The position numbers and the translations under genes are program-made. From the NCBI RefSeq assembly GCF_016464015.1, contig NZ_JACDXT010000010.1, forward strand, positions 47,980-111,979: DNA of 64,000 bases, read 5' to 3'. The stretch's first letter is position 1; each line of letters starts with the position of its first letter. Below are positions 1 through 8,908 of the stretch, in pieces. The stretch comes from Psychrobacter sp. bablab_jr014 (GTDB lineage Bacteria; Pseudomonadota; Gammaproteobacteria; Pseudomonadales; Moraxellaceae). A model generated the notes under the pieces. The model was not told where the DNA came from. It saw only the letters and a program-made list of their open reading frames with translations, and did no database searches.

Positions 1-143
1 TTAACAACATCTTTTTTTTACTCTATTCCTTTTTATAGTTACACCTCATTTCCCATAAAAACAACCACTTAATAACAACCATTAGCGGATAAGGCAAGCT
101 TGTGCTTTAATAGCCACTTTTTTTGGGCTGTGGAGCATGGGCG

Positions 144-1634
144 ATGGCAACATCAGATAAGCAAAATGCCAAATATTTTCAGGTTTGGCGCTGGCACTTT
201 TATGCAGGAATGTTCGTTGCGCCGTTTTTGATTGTCTTAAGCCTGACAGGGCTTGGCATGCTGCTGACTGCCAACACCACAGGGCGCGACTTGGACAGAA
301 TGGCGATTGACGCGCCAACGGATACCGCACAAACCGAGCCTGTCTCTGTGCAGGCAAAAGCCGCCCTGCAAGCACTGCCTGACAGCACACTCATTCAATA
401 TATCGCGCCGCGAGATGATAAGACAGTGGCGCTGTTTCGTGTGCAGAATACCGATGTCAGCTACATGGTGGCGGTCAATCCCTATGATGCAAGCGTGGTC
501 AAATCCTTTGCCGCAGACAGCAATCTGTATCATACTTTTGATGATATTCATGGGGATTTGCTGCTCGGAACGGTGGGCGATTATATTCAAGAGACCACGG
601 CAGCGTTGACGATTTTGCTGATTTTAAGCGGTCTGTATCTATGGTGGCAAAAGCGCCGTTCGGTAGCGCGCATGCTGGTGCCCACTGCCCCGCAGCCAAG
701 CATCAAACGGCACAAATTGCGCCTGATACACGCGACGCTCGGCAGTTGGGTGTCTGTAGTGCTGCTGTTTTTTTGCGTCTCTGGTATGGCGTGGGCAGGC
801 ATTTGGGGCGGTAAAGTGGTGCAGTCGTGGAGTCAGTTCCCTGCGGGAAAATGGGGTGTCGCGCCGATGCCAATGTCAATCGACCCCAACGCGCATGATA
901 TGCACGATATGGATATGAGCGCCGCCGCGCCACACGTTCATGGCGCAGGTGCGGCACCGATGCCAGCGCCAACGCACGGCGAAGCACTCAATCATGGCAG
1001 CTCAAAAGATGTGCCATGGGTGCTAGAGCTGACGCCGATGCCGCAATCAGGTACAACGATGGGCACAGACGGTATCAAAGCAGATGTGCCGATTGTACTG
1101 GATACGGTCGATAAGTTCGCGCGCGAAAGCGGCTTTGTCGGGCGTTATCAACTCAGCCTCCCGCAAGGGGCAACTGGCGTTTGGAGCATGAGCCAAGACT
1201 CCATGAGCCACGATATCAAGAACCCTTTTGCTGACCGTACCCTGCACCTTGACCGCTACTCAGGTAAAGTGCTCGCAGACATTCGCTTTGCCGACTACAA
1301 TGCTTTTGGTAAATTTATGGCGGCAGGTATCGCCCTGCATATGGGGACGCTCGGCTGGTGGAGCGTGCTCGCGAACGTGCTTTTTTGCTTAGCAGTTATT
1401 GCCATGTCGGTGCTCGGCTATGTGATGTGGTGGCAGCGCCGTCCAAGCGCGGCAGCAGGCACACTGGCTGCGCCTGCCTCCCATCAGCCCCTAGCCATAA
1501 GCAAGCCCTTACTTGCTGTATTATTAATCGTGGCGTGTATTTTTCCGACCGCCATCATTGCGATTGTGGTGATGACACTGCTGGATGTTATTCTGATATC
1601 GCGTGTGCCCTCGCTCAAGCGTTTATTAAAATAA
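144..1634 (+). CDS. PepSY-associated transmembrane protein with His/Met-rich loop
   Basis: Predicted inner-membrane protein of 496 aa of the PepSY-TM family, whose members are often tied to iron, haem or copper handling; the substrate is not known here. A first membrane helix lies at about residues 22-45, two more near 150-170 and 200-222, and two at the C terminus. The large external segment carries a His/Met-rich stretch (nt about 883-1010, with HDMHDMDM and HVHG) that looks like a metal-binding insertion. I chose the ATG at 144 because GGAG lies 8 nt upstream; an in-frame TTG at 123 would add seven residues. It is followed by a hairpin terminator and a convergent peptidase gene. Family call firm; role inferred. 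Confidence 0.8.
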   Translation: MATSDKQNAKYFQVWRWHFYAGMFVAPFLIVLSLTGLGMLLTANTTGRDLDRMAIDAPTDTAQTEPVSVQAKAALQALPDSTLIQYIAPRDDKTVALFRVQNTDVSYMVAVNPYDASVVKSFAADSNLYHTFDDIHGDLLLGTVGDYIQETTAALTILLILSGLYLWWQKRRSVARMLVPTAPQPSIKRHKLRLIHATLGSWVSVVLLFFCVSGMAWAGIWGGKVVQSWSQFPAGKWGVAPMPMSIDPNAHDMHDMDMSAAAPHVHGAGAAPMPAPTHGEALNHGSSKDVPWVLELTPMPQSGTTMGTDGIKADVPIVLDTVDKFARESGFVGRYQLSLPQGATGVWSMSQDSMSHDIKNPFADRTLHLDRYSGKVLADIRFADYNAFGKFMAAGIALHMGTLGWWSVLANVLFCLAVIAMSVLGYVMWWQRRPSAAAGTLAAPASHQPLAISKPLLAVLLIVACIFPTAIIAIVVMTLLDVILISRVPSLKRLLK

Positions 1635-1673
1635 GCACTGAAAAATGTTAGGGCGTGTCCCTAATTTAAATAA

Positions 1674-1709
1674 TAAAAAAACGCGGACAGTCACCTGTCT
1701 GCGTTTTTT
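1674..1709. terminator. Bidirectional intrinsic terminator
   Basis: The stem AACGCGGACAG / CTGTCTGCGTT with loop TCAC is flanked by an A-run on the left and a T-run on the right, so it can end both the PepSY gene (+) and, read the other way, the LD-carboxypeptidase gene (-). Confidence 0.8.
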
Positions 1710-1724
1710 ATTGCGCTATCATGG

Positions 1725-2891
1725 CTAAGCCTTTTGCCACAGTGCAGGCGGGTGAATCTGCGAGGCATCAAGCGTCGGGTAGCCGCTAAAGCTAAGCTGA
1801 TAGCCACCTAAGCTGTCCGTTGTCAGACGACACTGGGTACCTAAAGGGAAGCTGCGTTTTTTGCCCACATGACCGAACGGCATACCTGTATAAATGGGCA
1901 AGCCTGTTAATTCGTGTAGCTGCTCGATGACCGCTCGCGCGTCAAAGCGCTTGTCATAGCTGTCCTCGCCTGTGCCTGAGAGCGCCCCAAAGACAATCGC
2001 TTGCTGTCCTTTGAACGCGCCTGCCAAATACAAGTCATACAGCATACGCTCGACACGGTACGACTGCTCGCCCACGTCTTCCAAAAACACCATGCCGCCA
2101 TCCATGCGCGGCAGATAGTCGCTACCTGCCAGCGCAGACACTACGCTCAGATTGCCGCCCCATAGTATACCTGTAATGGAATCACGGGTCTGTTTTGCCA
2201 TGATGCGCGGTAAGGTGTCGGGCGCGCTATTCGTATCTAGCGCAGGCACGTCAATCGTTAATGCCTTATCGGTTAAGGCGCTGACAAATTCTTGACTACT
2301 AATCGTATCAGGCTGCGTCTTGCCAAATTCGCTGTACAGCATCGGCGCAGCGAGCGAGCTCATGCCACCTTTTGCGAGCAGCGCACACTGGATGGCGGTC
2401 ACATCGCTAAAGCCTGCCAATATCGTGCCGCGCTCTTGCATGATGCGCCCGAGCGTCTGCCAATCGACCTTGGGCAAAATGCGCATTGCGCCATAGCCGC
2501 CGCGCACCCCGAGCAGCAACTTGGGCGCAGCGATTGCCCCTGTCGCAATGTTTTGTAAATCGGCAGCGCGCTGGGCATCTGTCCCTGCAAAGCGCAAATA
2601 TTGACGACTGACAATCTCAGGATTTTTGACATCAAAGCCTGCACAGCGCATCCGTGCCAGCGCCAGTGTACTGCGCGCCATCTGCTCACTGACATTGGAG
2701 CTGGCAAACAGGCGCGTCTCAATCGCTGGGTTATGGCAAGTTGCCGCCAATGTGCTGCTATTGGCTTCAGCATAGCTGCGGCGTATGCCCACACTGCCCA
2801 GCGCACCGACGCCAAGACACGCACCAAGCGCCCCCAAAAACTGGCGGCGATTGGTAAGATTGGCGGGTGTATTGGCGTTGGACTGCGACAT
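1725..2891 (-). CDS. LD-carboxypeptidase (peptidase S66), Tat-exported
   Basis: Muramoyltetrapeptide LD-carboxypeptidase family, 388 aa, which removes the terminal D-Ala from murein tetrapeptides during cell-wall recycling. The S66 catalytic elements are visible: nucleophile motif GFSD, the Glu region FLEDVGEQSYRVERML, and the His region MPFGHVGKKRSFPLG; RGGYG is also conserved. Unlike cytoplasmic E. coli LdcA, the N terminus carries a twin-arginine signal (NRRQFLGALG followed by a hydrophobic run and SYAEA), so it is probably exported. The ATG at 2891 has AAGGA upstream; the in-frame ATG at 2906 lacks one. Nearest relatives may be called LdcA, but the exported form makes the symbol uncertain. 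Confidence 0.87.
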   Translation of the reverse strand: MSQSNANTPANLTNRRQFLGALGACLGVGALGSVGIRRSYAEANSSTLAATCHNPAIETRLFASSNVSEQMARSTLALARMRCAGFDVKNPEIVSRQYLRFAGTDAQRAADLQNIATGAIAAPKLLLGVRGGYGAMRILPKVDWQTLGRIMQERGTILAGFSDVTAIQCALLAKGGMSSLAAPMLYSEFGKTQPDTISSQEFVSALTDKALTIDVPALDTNSAPDTLPRIMAKQTRDSITGILWGGNLSVVSALAGSDYLPRMDGGMVFLEDVGEQSYRVERMLYDLYLAGAFKGQQAIVFGALSGTGEDSYDKRFDARAVIEQLHELTGLPIYTGMPFGHVGKKRSFPLGTQCRLTTDSLGGYQLSFSGYPTLDASQIHPPALWQKA

Positions 2892-3031
2892 GGTATTCCT
2901 TAGCATTGATATGTGAGGCGCGAAAATCAGCGTTAGCGTTATTTTTATACAGCAGGCTATAGCAACTTTAACGGCTTTGTAGGAAAAATATAATTTGCCA
3001 GCATATTATTGGCACGGCTTTGGGACAGGGC

Positions 3032-3334
3032 TTAATCAGGCAAGTCGTATTTTTTTTGGTCAGGATTGACGCCGAACGAATAGACAAAGGTCGCCGCCGC
3101 GCTATTCACAAAGATAAACAGCATATCCACACTGCCATGCCCAAGCACATAGCGACCGAGCAAAAACGATATCGCCAGCATGATAATAAAAAACGCCAGT
3201 AGACACATGACGATTTTGGGATGGGTAAAGCTATAAGGCGCGTCCACATCCGCAGGCGGCAAGATATGCTTACGCGTTGCCCAGCCTGCGGCATACGACA
3301 GTCCGCCCAAGATAAGGTAACTCAAAAAATTCAT
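3032..3334 (-). CDS. Small membrane protein of unknown function
   Basis: A 100-residue protein with about three hydrophobic segments: residues about 5-20 (LSYLILGGLSYAAGW), 43-63 (IVMCLLAFFIIMLAISFLLG) and 70-88 (MLFIFVNSAAATFVYSFGV). It ends in a charged tail (PDQKKYDLPD). I do not recognise a family. The ATG at 3334 is preferred over the in-frame TTG at 3343. It lies on the same strand as the lipoprotein gene upstream and the peptidase gene downstream, but the spacers are over 100 nt, so an operon is not shown. Confidence 0.6.
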   Translation of the reverse strand: MNFLSYLILGGLSYAAGWATRKHILPPADVDAPYSFTHPKIVMCLLAFFIIMLAISFLLGRYVLGHGSVDMLFIFVNSAAATFVYSFGVNPDQKKYDLPD

Positions 3335-3478
3335 AACAAACACTCAATAAGACGTGATAAAACAACATCAAAAAATACAATAAAAAATAAGAAAAGGCAC
3401 GCTGATTTTCGCGCGCCCTTGTAGTGATCATCTATCAAGATATATAGGCTGCGCGCATTATTGCGCTGGCGCGTTGGT

Positions 3479-4129
3479 TTATGTTTTTTGTGTACTAGCC
3501 ATATCCGACCCATTATCGGTGCTCGCGGCGTCTTGGTTTAGCTGACGGTGTATGTCATCATTTGGCATCTCCCCTGTCGTCGCACTTTGCGGGGCATTGA
3601 TATGGTCAATAACGATGTTGGACTTGCCGTGCGGATTGGTCAAATCAACATTTACATTGTCGCAATCGACCTTAAAAATGGTATTCGCGCCGCGATAGAT
3701 ATACGCCAGATATTCGCTATCGAGTAGCGGGTCAATATTGGCATACGCTGTTTTGACGTGTGCCATGACCATTACTTTATCAGGGCGCGCGAGTATGGCA
3801 TCGACATGCTGCGGGTCAATCGAAAAATAGTTTGGCACATCACCGTTTGTAAGTTCTTCAAGCTCGGTCGGCTCATCCCACACCTTGGCTGCGCCTACAG
3901 GCTCTTTCATTTGCATGACCCACTTACCCGCCTGTTCGCTGATGCGTATTTGTGCAGGCTCATCGTGACTGACGGTGTAGCAGCCTGCAAACACAGACAA
4001 GTCCGTGCTGTCATCGCGTACCACTTGCTTAGATTCGCTACAGCCTGCGCTCAGCATGCCGCCCATAACCACACTTAACATTAAATATTTAAAGCCTTTG
4101 CCCGTACCCTTTATGCTCATGCGCGTCAT
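3479..4129 (-). CDS. Putative lipoprotein of unknown function
   Basis: A 216-residue protein with a type II signal peptide: basic start (MSIKGTGKGFK), hydrophobic run, lipobox LSAGC. The mature part has a short Asp/Ser-rich segment, a compact domain beginning FAGCYTVSHDEPAQIRI, and a low-complexity, Asp/Asn/Thr-rich C terminus. No known domain is recognised. The ATG at 4129 has AGGA 7 nt upstream; another in-frame ATG at 4120 would also leave the signal peptide intact. It is divergent from rnhA-dnaQ. Confidence 0.65.
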   Translation of the reverse strand: MTRMSIKGTGKGFKYLMLSVVMGGMLSAGCSESKQVVRDDSTDLSVFAGCYTVSHDEPAQIRISEQAGKWVMQMKEPVGAAKVWDEPTELEELTNGDVPNYFSIDPQHVDAILARPDKVMVMAHVKTAYANIDPLLDSEYLAYIYRGANTIFKVDCDNVNVDLTNPHGKSNIVIDHINAPQSATTGEMPNDDIHRQLNQDAASTDNGSDMASTQKT

Positions 4130-4240
4130 CAAAGTGTCCTATCGCTGTCAGAAACGCGCTTATTTTAACAGAAAAGCGCCGCGCTTACGCTGATGAAATA
4201 CCAAGGATATTTGTACATTGCCCCTATTGATGGCGAGATT

Positions 4241-4249
4241 TGTTATAAT
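4241..4249 (+). promoter_or_regulatory. Extended -10 promoter of rnhA-dnaQ
   Basis: TGTTATAAT at 4241-4249 is a perfect extended -10 (TGnTATAAT); no good -35 stands at 17 nt. It lies downstream of an in-frame ATG at 4193, so the longer open frame cannot be fully transcribed from it, which favours the ATG at 4325. Confidence 0.6.
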
Positions 4250-4324
4250 TTGTCCTTGCTAGCAGTGCACCCTTATCAGGCTGCACAATGGCGTTTTTCT
4301 TTTGCTATTTTAGGTCGGTTTTTT

Positions 4325-5872
4325 ATGTCTTCTATTTCTGATATGCCCGCCAATACGGTATCCCGTGACCCCTTAGCGGCGAAAGCTGCCACCACCGTTG
4401 CCTACACCGATGGCGCGTGTAAAGGCAATCCTGGCGCGGGCGGTTGGGGCGCGCATCTGATATTTAGCGATGGCAGCACCCAAGATGTGTACGGCGGCGA
4501 AAAGAACACCACCAATAACCGTATGGAGTTGATGGGCGCGATTCAGGCGATTGAAAATAGCCCAGCGGCGCACACGCTTGAGATTTGGACGGATTCTAGC
4601 TACGTACAAAAAGGCATTACCGAATGGGTGGCAGGCTGGAAAGCGCGCGGCTGGAAAACGGCGAGCAAAAAGCCTGTTGCCAACCAAGACCTGTGGCAAC
4701 GCCTCGATGACTTGTGCAGCAAACGCGATGTCAGCTGGCACTGGGTCAAAGGGCACGCAGGACATGCAGGCAATGAAAAGGCGGACGCACTCGCCAACCT
4801 TGGGGTACACGGTTCAAGCGCAGATGCCACAGATACTAAAAAAAAACCGCCTGCTGATGCCATAGACGCGCCCGCAACCGATGATTGGCTGGCGAATGAC
4901 CCTTTAGGATTCAATGTGATGTCTGACAGCTTTATGGATGATATACCGATGGACACTGCCACCGAAGACGACTACGAAGACAGCACAGCAACCAGCCAAC
5001 CTGCCAGCACAGAGGTATCTATGATGGACACGCCAATACATAATGCGCCTGTGGATGTTCATAATGACGACACCGACAGCATGCCCTTTGATGGTGACAC
5101 GAGCCGCGCCAACCCCAACTTTCAGCCATCATTACCGCACCCTAAGCACCGCCATGAGAGCAACCGTCAGCTGATCATGGATACCGAGACCACGGGGCTT
5201 GACGCACAAAAAGGCGATCGCGTGATTGAAGTGGGTATCGTTGAGCTGGTCGGACGCCGCTTTACGGGCGAAAAGCTACACGTCTATATCAACCCTGAGC
5301 GCGGTATGGATGAAGAAGTCATTCGCATTCACGGTATTAGCGAAGCGTTTTTGGCGGACAAGCCTGTGTTTGCCAATGTCGCGCAAGCCTTGTACGACTT
5401 TATGGACGGCGCAGAGATTATCGCGCACAACGCGCCCTTTGATATGACCTTTTTATCTATGGAGTTTGACAAGGTGGGTCTGCACGACTTTGCGCAGCGC
5501 GTTAAAGTGACCGATTCGCTGGTCATGGCAAAGCAGATGTATCCTGGGCAAAAAAACACCCTAGATGCCTTAGTGCGCCGCCTCGATGTGGGCAAGCAAG
5601 ACCGTACTTTCCACGGCGCATTGCTCGATTCGGAGATTCTTGCCGAGGTTTACCTTGCCATGACAGGCGGACAGGTGTCGCTTGCCATCGAGGACGACAC
5701 CCAAAACGAACAAGGACAAGGCAGCCACCATCATTTTGCTGCGCTTGCGGACAAATTGATTCGTTCATCCTTCGATACCAAAGCGCATCAAGACTGGTTT
5801 GCCAAACTTTCAGACGATTATCCTGAATTAAAAGCAGCAATGCCACAATGGTCAGTGGCGCTTGACTCATAG
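4325..5872 (+). CDS. RNase HI / DNA polymerase III epsilon fusion
   Basis: A 515-residue fusion. Residues about 20-165 are RNase HI, which removes RNA from RNA:DNA hybrids: [16 protein letters not shown] (first Asp), NNRMELMGA (Glu), [11 protein letters not shown] (Asp) and [18 protein letters not shown] (His, Asp). A linker of about 110 residues rich in Asp, Thr and Pro follows. The last 240 residues are the epsilon proofreading exonuclease: Exo[10 protein letters not shown], Exo[13 protein letters not shown], Exo[17 protein letters not shown], then a C-terminal tail that in the family binds the alpha subunit. In E. coli the two are separate, adjacent, divergent genes. All catalytic residues are present, so both activities are expected. 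Transcription should start after the extended -10 at 4241-4249. Confidence 0.93.
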   Translation: MSSISDMPANTVSRDPLAAKAATTVAYTDGACKGNPGAGGWGAHLIFSDGSTQDVYGGEKNTTNNRMELMGAIQAIENSPAAHTLEIWTDSSYVQKGITEWVAGWKARGWKTASKKPVANQDLWQRLDDLCSKRDVSWHWVKGHAGHAGNEKADALANLGVHGSSADATDTKKKPPADAIDAPATDDWLANDPLGFNVMSDSFMDDIPMDTATEDDYEDSTATSQPASTEVSMMDTPIHNAPVDVHNDDTDSMPFDGDTSRANPNFQPSLPHPKHRHESNRQLIMDTETTGLDAQKGDRVIEVGIVELVGRRFTGEKLHVYINPERGMDEEVIRIHGISEAFLADKPVFANVAQALYDFMDGAEIIAHNAPFDMTFLSMEFDKVGLHDFAQRVKVTDSLVMAKQMYPGQKNTLDALVRRLDVGKQDRTFHGALLDSEILAEVYLAMTGGQVSLAIEDDTQNEQGQGSHHHFAALADKLIRSSFDTKAHQDWFAKLSDDYPELKAAMPQWSVALDS

Positions 5873-5912
5873 ATGTTGTATGTTATCTGTTTTCTACGAC
5901 CATTTTTGAAAC

Positions 5913-5993
5913 GTTTGCGTTGCAATAAGGCCGACAGACAACGAAAATAAATGTTTGCGTTGCAGAAATTCTGTCTTTGAACAAAATTTCTGC
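5913..5993. repeat. 12-bp direct repeats and a stem-loop upstream of fimL
   Basis: GTTTGCGTTGCA occurs at 5913-5924 and 5953-5964. The second copy runs into an inverted repeat GCAGAAATT (5962-5970) / AATTTCTGC (5985-5993). Repeats 40 bp apart upstream of a regulatory gene could be operator sites; no further evidence. Confidence 0.45.
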
Positions 5994-6077
5994 TACCCTA
6001 AAGCCTACTATTGACGGCAAAAGACACGCTTAATAATAACTCTATCTTTATAATTGGCACTTTATGGAAGAATCGCT

Positions 6078-7760
6078 ATGAGTCAGCTTGACCCCATTAC
6101 TCTACACACTCCAAACTTAAGTATCACCAATTTTGGCTTGCCATCGTTGCATGTCTTGCGTGATGAGATTGTTGTTACCCTAAAAGACACTGAAACGCAT
6201 TTAAGTGAATTTAATGACGATAGCGAACAAGCGCGCCTACTTCTCGATTCTGCCAGCGTTTTAATGCAGCTATCACGTATTTTTGAGCTGATATCCCTAA
6301 CGGGCGCACAGATGCTCAGCAAAGCCATTGCTGGCGGCTTACAAAAGCTATATGACAATGGCGACAATAATGACAGCGCACTGATTATGGACTTATCAGA
6401 GGCCATCATGACACTTGATCGTTATGTTGAGTTTGTACTGCTCACTGAGACTATTGAGCCATCACTACTTTTGCCGATTATCAACACCTTGCATAAAGCG
6501 ACTGGTCAGCCTGAACTCGAAAAAGATGTCTTTGCTAATTTTGGTAGCAGCAGTGTGGTGATTGCCAATCCTGAACAAAACTTTCAATCGCTTGACGATT
6601 TGAGTCTCGATCGTGACTTATTGAGCCACGCCTATCGCAGTGGTCTATTTATTGCGCTCACCTGTAAAGGTCAAACGCTTAGCGATGATGAACAGCGACA
6701 GCTAAAAGCGATGAGCGCTGCTTGTATGGCAGTCACCGCGCAGACCAGCAGTCTATTTTGGCAAGCCGCTGCCGCTGCTGTGATGGACATCGAGCAGATT
6801 TTGCCATTAACGCCGACCCAAAAGCATACGCTGGTGTATTTAGAGCAGCAGTTCCACAACTATATGCCTGTCATGGACACACGTTTTGCGGACTTAGTGA
6901 CACTGGCGTGTCAACGTCGTAACGCACTTGCAGGTGCAATTCGTGACCAGTACGCGCACAATCAGCTAGAGGCTGAGCAGCGTGATAAGCTACGCAGCTT
7001 TTTGTTTGGCCCCAATCGTCAAATTACAGATACCCTAAACGAGCTGATTCAGCACCAGATTAATGAGATCAAAGATAAGGTCGATGAATACGCACGCGGC
7101 GAGTCCATTCATGATCCACAAATGCAAGCCAAACAAATCGCAGATGAGATGATTGTCCTAAAGTCAACGCTACAGCTGCTCGGTCTTGGTTCAACAGCAA
7201 ACGCGCTACAATCTGCCGCACATGCCATTGTGACTTGGCAAACCCCAACGCCAAGTGACTTTGATATGTTACTGATCGCCTTGATGGGCGCAGAAAACGC
7301 CACCATCGCGATGACACGCCAGCACACACCAGGTGCCGTGAGTCTACCGCTGCACAATAACAACATTTCACTCCATCAGCTAAATACGGCCTACGACACC
7401 CTCGTTGAAGAAAGCCGTACCACTATCGCTAGTGCAGAGCAGGCAATTTCTGATTATATTGCTGATGACAGCCGTGAAATTTTTAACATCACCAATATTC
7501 CAGAGATGCTGCGTCAAGTCTCTGGTGCAATACGCTTTTTAAATCTGCCTGTCGCAGCAAGTCTACTGAGTCAGCTGTCTGTCTATCTTGACCGTCGCCT
7601 GACTATGGATACTCCGCTTGATGACAAGACTTTGGGCTATATTGCTGACGTGATGATGTCAGTTGACTATCGTCTAGACAGCTTTGAGCACAATCGTCCT
7701 ATCAGTAACCAATCACTGGATGTCGCCCAAAACAGCTTAAGCCATTTATTGGCAGCATAA
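6078..7760 (+). CDS. fimL: FimL-like type IV pilus regulatory scaffold
   Basis: A 560-residue, nearly all-helical soluble protein that I match to FimL, which is related to the N-terminal part of the ChpA/PilL chemosensory kinase but lacks phosphotransfer histidines and kinase domains. In Pseudomonas FimL links the Pil-Chp system to cAMP synthesis and twitching motility. Here I see repeated Hpt-like helical bundles (for example NDDSEQARLLLDSASVLMQL at about 45 and a second one past residue 430), and no kinase, receiver or membrane segment. The ATG at 6078 has GGAAG upstream; an in-frame TTG at 6054 does not. It is monocistronic, closed by the hairpin at 7830. The name rests on recalled family similarity. 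Confidence 0.72.
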   Translation: MSQLDPITLHTPNLSITNFGLPSLHVLRDEIVVTLKDTETHLSEFNDDSEQARLLLDSASVLMQLSRIFELISLTGAQMLSKAIAGGLQKLYDNGDNNDSALIMDLSEAIMTLDRYVEFVLLTETIEPSLLLPIINTLHKATGQPELEKDVFANFGSSSVVIANPEQNFQSLDDLSLDRDLLSHAYRSGLFIALTCKGQTLSDDEQRQLKAMSAACMAVTAQTSSLFWQAAAAAVMDIEQILPLTPTQKHTLVYLEQQFHNYMPVMDTRFADLVTLACQRRNALAGAIRDQYAHNQLEAEQRDKLRSFLFGPNRQITDTLNELIQHQINEIKDKVDEYARGESIHDPQMQAKQIADEMIVLKSTLQLLGLGSTANALQSAAHAIVTWQTPTPSDFDMLLIALMGAENATIAMTRQHTPGAVSLPLHNNNISLHQLNTAYDTLVEESRTTIASAEQAISDYIADDSREIFNITNIPEMLRQVSGAIRFLNLPVAASLLSQLSVYLDRRLTMDTPLDDKTLGYIADVMMSVDYRLDSFEHNRPISNQSLDVAQNSLSHLLAA

Positions 7761-7829
7761 TGGTTTATCTGCCTAATGCCTATAGAATGATGCGTACCTG
7801 CGCGTTATATTAGTGCCAGATGACCAAAA

Positions 7830-7873
7830 GAGCGATAGATGACCCGCATGAAGTCGCCTATCGCTTCTTTTTT
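7830..7873 (+). terminator. Intrinsic terminator of fimL
   Basis: The stem AGCGATAG (7831-7838) / CTATCGCT (7858-7865), with an inner GAC/GTC pairing, is followed by TCTTTTTTATTG. Confidence 0.8.
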
Positions 7874-7966
7874 ATTGTCTTTTTCTGATCCTATTTATTT
7901 CTTTACTTTTTATCGTGTGACCTGTGCGTGCGGTGCGCTGGGCACGTCATGCAGGATGTTAATACT

Positions 7967-8869
7967 ATGCCTACTGCTCTCGTTTTTGATGCGGATACCT
8001 TACTTTGTCGTCATACCAAATTAGGCTGGCAGCCTGTCTGTCTTGATTTGCCTGAGTCACTGTCTATTGAGGGTTACGAAACCTTAGGCGCAGTGCCTTT
8101 AGCAAACGACAAGCAGGATACGCAAACCATCATTGCTACAGCTGCGCTCAGTCGCGCGTTCTCCAAAGCGCATCATCTTTTGCCCCATTCTATTGTGACC
8201 GCTGGTGATAACGCGCGTGACGAGTATGGCGATGCATATGCCTTTATCGCCTATCGTGAGCTGATCAGCCATTTGTCCGCAGCTGATGTGGCACTACTTA
8301 ATCAATCTTTGCAGTTATTGCGCTGGCAGTCAGATACCCAGTTTTGTAGTCGCTGCGGACATAGCGTACACGCGCACCCAGCAGGTGAGCGCGCCATGGT
8401 CTGTGGCAGTTGCAACCTGCATCAATACCCACGTATTCAGCCATGCGTTATTACCGCCATTACCCGCCCCAATCCAGAAACAGGCGCAATACAGATTTTG
8501 CTTGCGCATCATCGCCGCTATGGTCAAAACAGTCAGTTCAAGCGCTATGGCTTGATTGCAGGCTTTGTTGAAGTTGGCGAGAGTCTAGAGCACGCGGTCG
8601 TGCGCGAAGTGGGCGAAGAAGTAGCGATTGAGATAACCGACATTCGCTACGTCAGTAGCCAGCCGTGGCCGTTTCCGTCCAATCTGATGCTGGGTTTTCG
8701 CGCCACTTATGTTAAGGGCGATATTGTGATTGAAGAAGAAGAGCTGACCGAAGCGGCCTTTTTTGATGTGAGTGATATGCCGCAAATACCGCCTGTCGGT
8801 AGCATCGCGCGCGACTTGATTGAACAAGTCGCCGCTGAACACACTATTGATTTGCGCCATCACCCTTAG
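7967..8869 (+). CDS. nudC: NAD(+) diphosphatase / RNA decapping hydrolase
   Basis: NudC, 300 aa from the ATG at 7967 (AGGA 10 nt upstream; in-frame GTG 7928 and ATG 7949 are less likely). It cleaves NADH/NAD to NMNH and AMP and removes NAD caps from RNA. Visible are the zinc ribbon with CSRCGH and CGSCN near residues 130-150 and the Nudix box GFVEVGESLEHAVVREVGEE near 205-228. The NudC-specific SQPWPFPSNLMLGF motif follows. Length agrees with other bacterial NudC proteins that carry a divergent N-terminal domain. No operon partners; the gene downstream is convergent. Confidence 0.93.
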   Translation: MPTALVFDADTLLCRHTKLGWQPVCLDLPESLSIEGYETLGAVPLANDKQDTQTIIATAALSRAFSKAHHLLPHSIVTAGDNARDEYGDAYAFIAYRELISHLSAADVALLNQSLQLLRWQSDTQFCSRCGHSVHAHPAGERAMVCGSCNLHQYPRIQPCVITAITRPNPETGAIQILLAHHRRYGQNSQFKRYGLIAGFVEVGESLEHAVVREVGEEVAIEITDIRYVSSQPWPFPSNLMLGFRATYVKGDIVIEEEELTEAAFFDVSDMPQIPPVGSIARDLIEQVAAEHTIDLRHHP

Positions 8870-8908
8870 CAGTCGATGGCGTTTGTACTGGCCTTGGTAA
8901 GGCTATTA

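Noticed and set aside
1..143. Promoter or gene remnant at the left edge
   Set aside because: AT-rich sequence without convincing hexamers or a coding frame; nothing could be supported.
4193..4324. N-terminal extension of rnhA-dnaQ from the ATG at 4193
   Set aside because: The extended -10 promoter lies inside this stretch and no RNase HI has such an extension.
5913..5964. CRISPR-like repeats upstream of fimL
   Set aside because: Only two 12-bp copies, too short, no array and no cas genes.
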